From assembly GCA_029237605.1 (NCBI GenBank), contig JAQRGB010000001.1:344303-408302 (forward strand): a DNA stretch of 64,000 nt. Reading direction: 5' to 3'. This document shows, in pieces, positions 27,365 through 35,429 of this stretch (the stretch's first letter is position 1; the number at the start of each line of letters is the position of its first letter). The notes under the pieces are model-generated. The model did no database searches. It worked only from the letters and a program-made list of their open reading frames with translations, and was not told the DNA's origin. This DNA is from Candidatus Thiodubiliella sp. GTDB lineage: Bacteria > Pseudomonadota > Gammaproteobacteria > PS1 > Pseudothioglobaceae. A program made the translations under genes and the position numbers.

Positions 27365-27829
27365 ATGAAAGTAAAATTAATTGCCATTGGCAAAAAAATG
27401 CCTGATTGGATTCAAGCAGGGATTAGCCACTACCAAAAACAACTGCCACGAGAATTAAACTTTAGTCTTATTGCACTTGAATCACAAAAACGCAAAGGTA
27501 AAAATATTGAGCAAATCAAAGAACTTGAAAGTGCACTCTTAATTAAAGCAAGCGCGGGTGTAAACTTAGTTATAGCTTTTGACGAACATGGTAAACAAAA
27601 ATCTACTAAAGATATAACCAATGCAATGAAAAAATGGCGACAAAATGGCGATAGCGTTGCTTTAATGATTGGCGGTGCCGATGGTTTAAACGACACTATT
27701 AAGCAATATGCACATCAATCATGGGGCTTGTCCAACCTTACTTTGCCACATTCAATAGCGCGATTATTAACAGTAGAGCAAATCTATCGCGCACATTCAT
27801 TATTAACCAACCATCCTTATCACCGATAA
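27365..27829 (+). CDS. rlmH: 23S rRNA (pseudouridine1915-N3) methyltransferase
   Basis: RlmH is a SPOUT methyltransferase acting on pseudouridine 1915 in helix 69 of 23S rRNA on assembled ribosomes. The trefoil-knot motifs VALMIGGADGLN and SNLTLPHSIARLLTVEQIYR, and the terminal HPYHR, are all present. The length of 154 residues is standard. It is the last gene of the nadD operon. Confidence 0.93.
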   Translation: MKVKLIAIGKKMPDWIQAGISHYQKQLPRELNFSLIALESQKRKGKNIEQIKELESALLIKASAGVNLVIAFDEHGKQKSTKDITNAMKKWRQNGDSVALMIGGADGLNDTIKQYAHQSWGLSNLTLPHSIARLLTVEQIYRAHSLLTNHPYHR

Positions 27830-27844
27830 TAAAAAATACTACAA

Positions 27845-28504
27845 ATGAAATTAGAACTTATTAGCTTTAAACTTTGTCCATTTGCACAACGTGCAGTGAT
27901 TTTATTAAACCTACAAAATATCGATTTTAAAACAACTTATATCAACCCAATGGATCCGCCTAATTGGTTTAAAAAGATCTCTCCAACTGGAGAGGTGCCA
28001 TTGCTTAAGGTTGATGACAAAATCGTATTTGAATCTTCAGTGATTGGCGAATTTATCAATGACATTGGCGCACTTGATTTATATCCTAAAGATGCAATTT
28101 CTAAAGCTAATAACCGTTCTTGGGTTCAATTTTCATCATTATTATTTAATGATTTATCTGTTGCAGTCACAGGTAATGAGGATGAATTCAATACATCAAA
28201 AGCCTCTCTATTTGCAAAACTTGACAAAATTGAAATAGCTAAAAGTGATAATAAATTTTTTAATGGCAATAACTTTACAATAATTGATGCAGCCATTGCG
28301 CCCTTCTTTATGCGATTAGCATGGATTAATAAATTTACCAATAACACCATATCTATCATAGAATTTAAACATTTAAACGCTTGGAGTGATGCTATTTTAG
28401 CTGTTAAAATCGTAAAAACTTCCGTAATAAAAAATTTAGATGACGTATATTATTCAAATATTGAAGCACGTGAGGGATATCTTTCAACGTTACTAATTGA
28501 TTAA
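27845..28504 (+). CDS. Glutathione S-transferase family protein
   Basis: The N-terminal thioredoxin-like domain contains SFKLCPFAQRAVILLNLQ, the CPFAQR active-site motif of omega/SspA-type GSTs. SPTGEVPLLKVDD and FESSVIGEFIND (glutathione-binding) follow. The C-terminal helical domain has NFTIIDAAIAPFFMRL. At 219 residues it has a normal length. Substrate is unknown; it could act in redox or dehalogenation-type reactions, or be regulatory like SspA. It lies 15 bases after rlmH. Confidence 0.78.
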   Translation: MKLELISFKLCPFAQRAVILLNLQNIDFKTTYINPMDPPNWFKKISPTGEVPLLKVDDKIVFESSVIGEFINDIGALDLYPKDAISKANNRSWVQFSSLLFNDLSVAVTGNEDEFNTSKASLFAKLDKIEIAKSDNKFFNGNNFTIIDAAIAPFFMRLAWINKFTNNTISIIEFKHLNAWSDAILAVKIVKTSVIKNLDDVYYSNIEAREGYLSTLLID

Positions 28505-28529
28505 TTTTTAATTAACAAATATTACCAAT

Positions 28530-30923
28530 ATGAACTGGCGACTAAAAATAGTACAAAATTTTGAAAATTTAGCAGATTTTATTTTTGACAATAGCAAAAA
28601 AACCATTTTTGCAGTTTTACTTATTGTTGCAGCACTTGGGTCTAATCTGCCTAACCTTAAAATGGATACTTCAACTGAAGGTTTTTTGCATAAAACTGAT
28701 GAAATGCGCATTAAATATGATAAGTTTCGTGATCAATTTGGTAGGGATGAAAAAATATTAATTGCCATTAAAACACAAGATATTTTTAATTATGACTTTC
28801 TTAAAAAACTAGCATTACTACATAAAGAATTAGAAAATAATTTACCATATATTGAAGAAGTTAATTCTTTGATAAACACAAGAAATACACATGGTACAGC
28901 TGATAGTTTAGTAGTTGAGGATTTATTTGATAATTATAAAATTGACAAATCTACGCTAAGTAACAAAAAAAAATTAGCAACCTCCAACCCCTTATTAAAA
29001 AATTTAATATTCAATGATGATAAAACTTTCACCAATATTATTATTGACACTCAGACTTATTCTAGTTTTGATAAATATGGTGAAAAAATAATCATTAATG
29101 AAGAAGATGAGTTCGCAGAAGAGGTAATTAACGACACACCAAAACTCTATTTAACAGATGACGAAAATACCAAAATTATTGAAGCAGTTCAACAAATTAT
29201 TAAAAAATATGAGGATGATAATTTTAAAATTTATCTCGCTGGATCTGCATTATTTGCAGGAGTTATCAAACAATCTATGCAGAAAGACAGCGAAAGTTTT
29301 ATTCAAAAAATGTTAGTAGTAGTAACGTTGGTTCTAGCACTCATGTTTAGGCGCGTATCAGGAGTTATTCTGCCTATTCTTACTGTTGCCTTGACTATTA
29401 TTAGTACCATTTCTTTAATGGCGTTATTTAAAGCTCCATTTACCGTTGTCACGCAAATTATGCCCTCATTTTTATTGGCAGTAATTACTGGAGCAAGTAT
29501 TCATCTATTAGCTATCTTTTATAAAGATTTTTCCAGAACTGGAAATAAAAAATTAGCATTGCGTTTTGCCATGGGTCATTCTGGCTTTGCTATTGTAATG
29601 ACTTCACTTACCACTGCTGCTGGCATGTGGTCGTTTTCATTTTCTGAAGTGGCGCCTGTTGCTGATCTAGGTATTTTTGCCAGTAGTGGCATTATGCTAG
29701 GGCTACTGTTTGTATTAATTTTACTTCCTGCCATGATTGCTATGCTTAAACTTAAGCACAAGCCAATTTCCAAATACAACTTTGTGATGGATAATATTTT
29801 ACACAAAATTGCAGATTTTGCGCTAAATCGTGCCAAAATTATTGTTGTGATTAGTAGCATTATGATTGTTATTGCTATTTTCTTTGCGACACAAATGAAA
29901 TTTTCTCATCATCCACTCGTCTGGTTTGAGTACGATCATCCTATACGTGTTAGCATTGAGACAATTGACAAACAATTAAAAGGATCAATGACTTTAGAAA
30001 TTATTGTAGATACTGGGCGTGAAAATGGCCTATACGAACCAGCAATGTTACAAAAAATTGAAAAGATTACTAATTACCTTAATGCACTCAAAAATGAATA
30101 TATTTATGTGGGTAAAACCATTACACTAGTTGATGTTTTAAAAGAAACCAATAAGGCGTTAAATGCTAATAATTTAGCATTTTACAAAATTCCTACCAAC
30201 AAAGATTTGATTGCGCAAGAGTTATTTTTATTTTCCAATAGTGGTAATGATGATTTAGAAGATTTTGTTGATTCTAGTTTTTCCAAAGCACGCATAACAG
30301 TCAAAGTGCCATATATTGATGCCATGAAATACAATAAATTTTTAGGTAATATTAAAGCCAAAATTTCACAAGAATTAAACACTAGTGCTAATGTTTCTTT
30401 TACGGGAATTGGGGTGTTGCTTGCTAGTATTATGGAAAAATCAATTCGCTCTAGTGCCGTTAGCTATGTGATTGCATTTAGTTTGATTACCATTATGATG
30501 ATAATTCTAGTTGGTAATATTAAAATTGGCTTAATTAGCATGATACCGAATATTTTGCCTATACTTACAATTGTAGCAATAATGGTAGCTTTCGGCATTC
30601 CTTTTGATATGTTCTCAATGCTTGTAGGCGCAATTGCCCTAGGTCTTGCAGTTGACGACACAGTGCATTTTATGCATAATTTTAATCACTATCGCCTATC
30701 TGGAAAAAGCGTCGATGAAGCAACAAGGTTAACTTTAGTTGGCACAGGCAGAGCAATTGTAGTTACATCTATTGTGCTTTCACTTGGATTCTTAGTGTTA
30801 CTAAGCGCAAGTATGACTAATATGTTTAATTTTGGCGTTTTAACTGCCAGCGCTATTTTTATAGCTCTAATTGCTGACTTTTTGCTGTTGCCTGCAATTA
30901 TGAAACTTTTAGAAAAAAAATAA
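28530..30923 (+). CDS. RND superfamily (MMPL-type) transporter
   Basis: The 797-residue inner-membrane protein has two repeats. Each starts with one helix, has a large periplasmic loop, and ends in a group of five helices. The sterol-sensing or MMPL motif GAIALGLAVDDTVHFMHNF is clear in the second repeat. VITGASIHLLAIFYKDF is its counterpart in the first. The proton-relay Asp residues are visible in GLAVDD. Its stop overlaps the next gene, a LolA-like protein, and an outer-membrane barrel follows. The three could export a lipid or hydrophobic compound to the outer membrane; cargo unknown. Confidence 0.8.
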   Translation: MNWRLKIVQNFENLADFIFDNSKKTIFAVLLIVAALGSNLPNLKMDTSTEGFLHKTDEMRIKYDKFRDQFGRDEKILIAIKTQDIFNYDFLKKLALLHKELENNLPYIEEVNSLINTRNTHGTADSLVVEDLFDNYKIDKSTLSNKKKLATSNPLLKNLIFNDDKTFTNIIIDTQTYSSFDKYGEKIIINEEDEFAEEVINDTPKLYLTDDENTKIIEAVQQIIKKYEDDNFKIYLAGSALFAGVIKQSMQKDSESFIQKMLVVVTLVLALMFRRVSGVILPILTVALTIISTISLMALFKAPFTVVTQIMPSFLLAVITGASIHLLAIFYKDFSRTGNKKLALRFAMGHSGFAIVMTSLTTAAGMWSFSFSEVAPVADLGIFASSGIMLGLLFVLILLPAMIAMLKLKHKPISKYNFVMDNILHKIADFALNRAKIIVVISSIMIVIAIFFATQMKFSHHPLVWFEYDHPIRVSIETIDKQLKGSMTLEIIVDTGRENGLYEPAMLQKIEKITNYLNALKNEYIYVGKTITLVDVLKETNKALNANNLAFYKIPTNKDLIAQELFLFSNSGNDDLEDFVDSSFSKARITVKVPYIDAMKYNKFLGNIKAKISQELNTSANVSFTGIGVLLASIMEKSIRSSAVSYVIAFSLITIMMIILVGNIKIGLISMIPNILPILTIVAIMVAFGIPFDMFSMLVGAIALGLAVDDTVHFMHNFNHYRLSGKSVDEATRLTLVGTGRAIVVTSIVLSLGFLVLLSASMTNMFNFGVLTASAIFIALIADFLLLPAIMKLLEKK

Positions 30924-31717
30924 TGAAAAAACTACTGCTATCTGCACTATTCTTAAGTTTTAGCGTTAATGCTTTAACTGGTTTAGAAATTATGCAAAAA
31001 GTTGATAATAGAGATGATGGCAATAGTATTACTTCTATTATGCAAATGATTTTAATTGATAAAAATAATAAAAAACGCATCAGACAAATGCGTGCATTTT
31101 CTAAAAAAATTAATAAAAATACCGAATATAAATCTATCTTTTTTATATCTCCTAGTGATGTAAAAAATACTGCATTTTTAACCTTCGATTATAGCGATGA
31201 TGATAAAGATGATGATCAATGGATGTATCTTCCAGCACTCAAAAAAACCAAGCGTATTCCAGCCAGCGATAAAGATAATGCCTTTATGGGTAGTGATTTT
31301 TCTTATGCTGATATAACAGATAAAAACCTTGATGATTATCATTTTAAATTATTAAAAGAAGATATTATAAAACGCAATGATAAAAAAAACTCAGTATGGG
31401 TTATTCAATCTTTACCTAAAAATCAAGCAATAATTGACGAAACTGGATACACAAAAAGCATCTTATATATTCGCAAAGATAACTATATGCTTGCTCGCGC
31501 TAAATTTTATCTAAAAAAGGCCAACAGAGTGAAATATATGGATATTAGAAAAATGAAAAAAATTAATGGTATTTGGGTAGCAACACAAACTACAATGACC
31601 ACAAAATCTGGTAAACAAACATTACATAAAACTATTTTAAGCAATAGTGGTATTAAAATAAATATTGCTATTGATAGCGATATGTTTAGTATTCGTAAAA
31701 TTGAAAAAGGCTTGTGA
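30923..31717 (+). CDS. LolA-like outer membrane lipoprotein-sorting protein
   Basis: A signal peptide (MKKLLLSALFLSFSVNA) precedes a periplasmic beta-rich domain. Its motifs are GLEIMQKVDNRDDGNS, DDQWMYLPALKKTKRIPASDKDNAFMGSDF and YADITDK. These are typical of the LolA-like proteins that accompany MMPL transporters. It probably shuttles the transporter's substrate across the periplasm. It overlaps the transporter gene by one base and touches the next gene, so the three are co-translated. Confidence 0.75.
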   Translation: MKKLLLSALFLSFSVNALTGLEIMQKVDNRDDGNSITSIMQMILIDKNNKKRIRQMRAFSKKINKNTEYKSIFFISPSDVKNTAFLTFDYSDDDKDDDQWMYLPALKKTKRIPASDKDNAFMGSDFSYADITDKNLDDYHFKLLKEDIIKRNDKKNSVWVIQSLPKNQAIIDETGYTKSILYIRKDNYMLARAKFYLKKANRVKYMDIRKMKKINGIWVATQTTMTTKSGKQTLHKTILSNSGIKINIAIDSDMFSIRKIEKGL

Positions 31718-32992
31718 ATGAGAATTTTCTTAGTTCTTTTAATATCATTTTCATTAAATGCCGAAGAAGAATTTAACAACTCTGGGTTTGATGATAACTT
31801 TACCGAAGAACTAGTAGTACAAATAAAACCACCTGAAAAAGGCTCAGTGTATGGCTCTGTTGATTTAGAATCACATTACAATATTAGCAATAACAAAAAT
31901 TTGTCCTCCGCTAAAATTTTGGCAGACTTGAGTGCTGAATACAAAATAGATAATAAAACTAAAATAAGCGGAAACTTAAAATCTTATCATGATCTCATTT
32001 TCGATGTAAGTAACAATTATTCGATAACTCCTAATGGCTATAAAAATAAGTTAAATTTAAACGAGTTAAATATTGAAGGTAGTATTAACTCAAACCTTGA
32101 TTTTAAAATTGGCAGGCAAATTATCGTATGGGGTAAGTCTGACTATATCCGCATTACTGATATTTTAAATCCATTAGATAACCGCACCCCAGGACTAATT
32201 GATATTAAAAATTTACGTCTTGGTAGAATGATGAGCAAATTAGATTATTACCAAAATTCATTAAAATTATCTACCATTGTATTACACGAAAATCGCTTTA
32301 GTAGAAATCCAAAATTTGGCTCTGATTTTAAAACTAGCGCTAATTTATCAGAAAACAAACCCAGTAATAATTTAAAAAATACTGGTGTTGCGTTAAGTCT
32401 AACAGGTGAATTTTCTGGTTATGATTTTGGCATTTATTTTGCCGACACTTACCTTGATAAATCTTATCTTAAAAATAGTATTTTACATTTTGATAATAAA
32501 TCAAAAATGTTGGGCTTTGCCTATAATCAAGTTATTGATAATTTTTTGTTAAAAATAGAAGCGGCTTATTTTAACACCATTAAATATTCAGGACTTAATC
32601 GTACAAAATCAAGAATTGATAGTTTAATCGGTGTGGAATATACAGATATTAGTGATGGTTCAATTAGTTATGAGTTGTCACTCAGAAAAATCAATAATTA
32701 TAACAATATCATTAACACCCAATATAACAACTTTACCAAACAAGAAACCTATCAACACGCCTTGCGTTTTACTCAATCATATCTCCATCAAACACTTAAT
32801 TTAACCGCAATTTTAGGTATATTTGGTAAAAATGGCGACAAGGGTGGTTTTACTAGAACTTCACTAGATTATGCTATTGATGATAAAATTTCGATTAGCG
32901 GCGGCATTATTGACTATATCGGTGGCTCTAGCGTAACTGATCCAATCAGAGACAATGATAGAATTTTTACCAAAATTAGTTATTCTTTTTAG
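31718..32992 (+). CDS. Outer-membrane beta-barrel protein (DUF1302-like)
   Basis: The protein has a short signal peptide (MRIFLVLLISFSLNA) and alternating-pattern strands throughout. It carries the motif DFKIGRQIIVWGKSDYIRITDILNPLD, as in DUF1302-type barrels that partner RND/LolA-like systems. The last residue is Phe (KISYSF), the usual signal for Bam-dependent insertion. It is the last gene of the three-gene export module and converges on arsC with a 3-base gap. A role in export or as a porin is inferred. Confidence 0.7.
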   Translation: MRIFLVLLISFSLNAEEEFNNSGFDDNFTEELVVQIKPPEKGSVYGSVDLESHYNISNNKNLSSAKILADLSAEYKIDNKTKISGNLKSYHDLIFDVSNNYSITPNGYKNKLNLNELNIEGSINSNLDFKIGRQIIVWGKSDYIRITDILNPLDNRTPGLIDIKNLRLGRMMSKLDYYQNSLKLSTIVLHENRFSRNPKFGSDFKTSANLSENKPSNNLKNTGVALSLTGEFSGYDFGIYFADTYLDKSYLKNSILHFDNKSKMLGFAYNQVIDNFLLKIEAAYFNTIKYSGLNRTKSRIDSLIGVEYTDISDGSISYELSLRKINNYNNIINTQYNNFTKQETYQHALRFTQSYLHQTLNLTAILGIFGKNGDKGGFTRTSLDYAIDDKISISGGIIDYIGGSSVTDPIRDNDRIFTKISYSF

Positions 32993-32995
32993 AGT

Positions 32996-33343
32996 CTAAA
33001 TAATCGCCAATACATTATCAGGTGGTCTTCCAATTACCGTGCCTTTATCAGTTCTTATAATTGGACGCTCAATAAGAATTGGGTTGTCAGCCATTGCTTG
33101 AATTAAATCATCTTCACTAAGTAATTCGTCACCTAAATTATTGGCTTTATAAGGCGCTTCAAAGGTGCGCATTAATGACCTAGCATCCATTCTTAACTCA
33201 CTAAGCAATATCTTTAATTCGTGAATTGATGGAGGTTTATCTAAATAATTAATTACCTTAAAATCAATATTTTTTTCTTCTAAAATATTTAAAGTCAATC
33301 TAGATTTTGTACATTCAGGATTGTGATAAATTATTACACTCAT
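32996..33343 (-). CDS. arsC: Arsenate reductase (glutaredoxin type)
   Basis: A 115-residue thioredoxin-fold protein of the ArsC family, with IYHNPECTKSRLTLNIL (catalytic Cys at residue 10), LRMDARSLMR, LIERPIIRT and the C-terminal IGRPPDNVL. ArsC reduces arsenate with glutathione and glutaredoxin. YffB/Spx-like relatives exist but lack this full motif set. No arsenite pump is adjacent. It is divergent from the TlpA-like gene, which starts 17 bases away. Confidence 0.85.
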   Translation of the reverse strand: MSVIIYHNPECTKSRLTLNILEEKNIDFKVINYLDKPPSIHELKILLSELRMDARSLMRTFEAPYKANNLGDELLSEDDLIQAMADNPILIERPIIRTDKGTVIGRPPDNVLAII

Positions 33344-33359
33344 ATACTTAAATTACACT

Positions 33360-33878
33360 ATGAAAAAAATTTTTATTATACTCTATACTATTATCTCTCT
33401 AAGCACCGTTCAAGCAATCACACCTGATATTCCTTCAGCTAAAAGTAGTTCGTTATTAAATTATAAAAATACTATTAAAATACCTGAATTCTCAGTAATA
33501 GACATAAATGGAAAAACCCATAATAATAATACTATTAAAGGCAAATACTTAATAGTTAATTTTTGGGCAACTTGGTGCCCACCTTGTAGAAAAGAAATCC
33601 CTGCACTTATTGAGTTTTACAGCAAAAATTCAGATATAATAGAAATATTAGGCGTGAATTATGAGCAAGCTAATATAGATAATATTATTGATTTCACTGA
33701 TACTTATATGGTAAATTATCCTATTATTTTATCTGATGAAAATAATCGTAGGGAATACAAAAAATTTGGCGAGGTTATTGGGCTGCCAACTACCTATATT
33801 TACGCACCAAATGGTTCGTTAGCTGATTATCTTATGGGGGAGATAAATGTTGATACTTTAAATAAAGTGATACACTAA
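33360..33878 (+). CDS. TlpA-like periplasmic thioredoxin
   Basis: A signal peptide (MKKIFIILYTIISLSTVQA) is followed by a TlpA/ResA-type thioredoxin domain with VNFWATWCPPCRKEIP. The CPPC active site is at about residue 76, with the cis-Pro region GLPTTYIYAPNG. Such proteins reduce periplasmic disulfides in cytochrome c maturation or other thiol proteins. The partner is not evident from the neighbours. Confidence 0.82.
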   Translation: MKKIFIILYTIISLSTVQAITPDIPSAKSSSLLNYKNTIKIPEFSVIDINGKTHNNNTIKGKYLIVNFWATWCPPCRKEIPALIEFYSKNSDIIEILGVNYEQANIDNIIDFTDTYMVNYPIILSDENNRREYKKFGEVIGLPTTYIYAPNGSLADYLMGEINVDTLNKVIH

Positions 33879-33906
33879 TATTAATTAAAAAACACCTATA
33901 AAAATC

Positions 33907-34845
33907 CTAAAATAAAGTCTTTGATTTTAAATTTTCATCTCTGACTAATCTTGGTACTAAATAGCCACTAAGACTATTTTGCAATGTTTTATATAATTTC
34001 TGTGCATTTTCATCACTAACTAAAAAATGTTCTGCACCACTGACTTTATCCAGTAAATGCAAATAATAAGGTAAAATACCTATTTCAAACAACTCAGTAG
34101 AGAGTTTGCTTAAAATCGATACACTGTCGTTTACACCCTTTAATAAAACTGATTGATTGAGCAAAGTGACATTATTAAATTCCTGTATCGCCTTAGTAAA
34201 GACATCAGATAATTCATTGACATGATTAATATGTGTGACCAATACCACATTGATCTTGCTTTTACTTAATATATCAATCAGCTTTGTTGTGATTCTACTT
34301 GGCGTTACTACAGCACTACGTGTGTGAATACGTAGGTTTTTAATATGTGGAATATTTTCAATTTTTTCGATTAATTGTGCAAGTTTTTCATCACTCAAAC
34401 TCAAAGGGTCACCGCCACTTAATATAACTTCGTTAATTTGCGAATGACTACGAATATAGTCTTCAATAGCTAAATAGTTACTTATTGCATCATGTTTGGT
34501 GTAATTAAAATTCTGCCGAAAGCAATATTGGCAATGAATAGCACAAACTCTAGAGGTAATCAATAAAACTCGATTATGATACTTATGAATAAGTCCAGTA
34601 ATAGGCATATATTTTTCATCATCTAATGGTGATATACTAAAGCCACTTTGTGCTTGAATAGGTGCACTAATAACTTGTTTTAACAGCGGATCATTAGGGT
34701 CATTTTTATTTATTAGATTAGCAAATTCTAAAGGGATTTTAATAGGAAAGCTTTGGTCTTGGAATTGCTGAGATTGAAAAAAAAGATTGCAACTGTCTGC
34801 GCTCTTTAACGTATTGCGTAAGTTATATTGCCAATTATCATCCAT
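33907..34845 (-). CDS. epmB: EF-P beta-lysylation protein (lysine 2,3-aminomutase family)
   Basis: EpmB is a radical-SAM lysine 2,3-aminomutase that makes beta-lysine for modification of elongation factor P, which relieves stalling at proline stretches. The CAIHCQYCFRQ motif binds the 4Fe-4S cluster. SGGDPLSLSDE and HTRSAVVTPSRIT follow as in the KamA family. At 312 residues it has the short EpmB length rather than the longer catabolic enzyme. efp and epmA are not in the window. Confidence 0.88.
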   Translation of the reverse strand: MDDNWQYNLRNTLKSADSCNLFFQSQQFQDQSFPIKIPLEFANLINKNDPNDPLLKQVISAPIQAQSGFSISPLDDEKYMPITGLIHKYHNRVLLITSRVCAIHCQYCFRQNFNYTKHDAISNYLAIEDYIRSHSQINEVILSGGDPLSLSDEKLAQLIEKIENIPHIKNLRIHTRSAVVTPSRITTKLIDILSKSKINVVLVTHINHVNELSDVFTKAIQEFNNVTLLNQSVLLKGVNDSVSILSKLSTELFEIGILPYYLHLLDKVSGAEHFLVSDENAQKLYKTLQNSLSGYLVPRLVRDENLKSKTLF

Positions 34846-34940
34846 AAGAATGAATTTTATCAGTATAGCTAATTAACAATGTATCATACACGCTATACTA
34901 CTTGTACTGCACAACGGTTTTTTAAGAAAATAAAATTATT

Positions 34941-34969
34941 ATAAATCACTAATTAAATTAGTGATTTAT
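34941..34969 (-). terminator. AT-rich hairpin, possible terminator
   Basis: A perfect 13-bp inverted repeat (ATAAATCACTAAT / ATTAGTGATTTAT, 3-base loop) is followed on the minus strand by a T-rich tract. It could end transcripts of the small gene at 35115. The stem contains only three G-C pairs, so it is weak. Confidence 0.4.
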
Positions 34970-35114
34970 AGAATGTCAACAATAGCATTAGTGCGTAACT
35001 ATGTTTTAGATTGTGACAAGTTGACAAAAGATGAGGATTTAATGATTTACCATAAAAAAAAGACCTGTTTTATTATGTACGTGACTTTTTTTAATTTACT
35101 TGCAATCAATATGA

Positions 35115-35300
35115 TTAGCAAAAGTTTGTAAAGTTTGCATCTGTATGTCCTTTGCCGTCTTCATAACCAGCTTTCCACTCATCAGTAATTCTTTGTTCTT
35201 CAATCTCAGGGTTATTTAAAAAACCAGCTACCCAACCTTGGATATAATTGTCGTTTACGCCCATTTCTTCCATTTTTTTAACGCCTTCGTAGTATGTCAT
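35115..35300 (-). CDS. Small conserved acidic protein of unknown function
   Basis: A 61-residue protein (MTYYEGVKKMEEMGVNDNYI, then GWVAGFLNNPEIEEQR and a tail ending AGYEDGKGHTDANF). I recognise the pattern EGV...GV...YI.GW..G...NP..EEQR.T..W.AGYEDG as recurring in small proteins of other Gammaproteobacteria, without known function. It is short, acidic and has no membrane segment. It stands alone with its own upstream spacer. Confidence 0.65.
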   Translation of the reverse strand: MTYYEGVKKMEEMGVNDNYIQGWVAGFLNNPEIEEQRITDEWKAGYEDGKGHTDANFTNFC

Positions 35301-35429
35301 TAATGATACCCCTTACCTTATAATAAATAATGTTTATAATTCTTTACTAGTTAATTAAACTTAAGTTTAGTACTATATAAAAGCAAAATAATATTATACC
35401 ATTTACAAAACAATTTACAATAAAAATTT

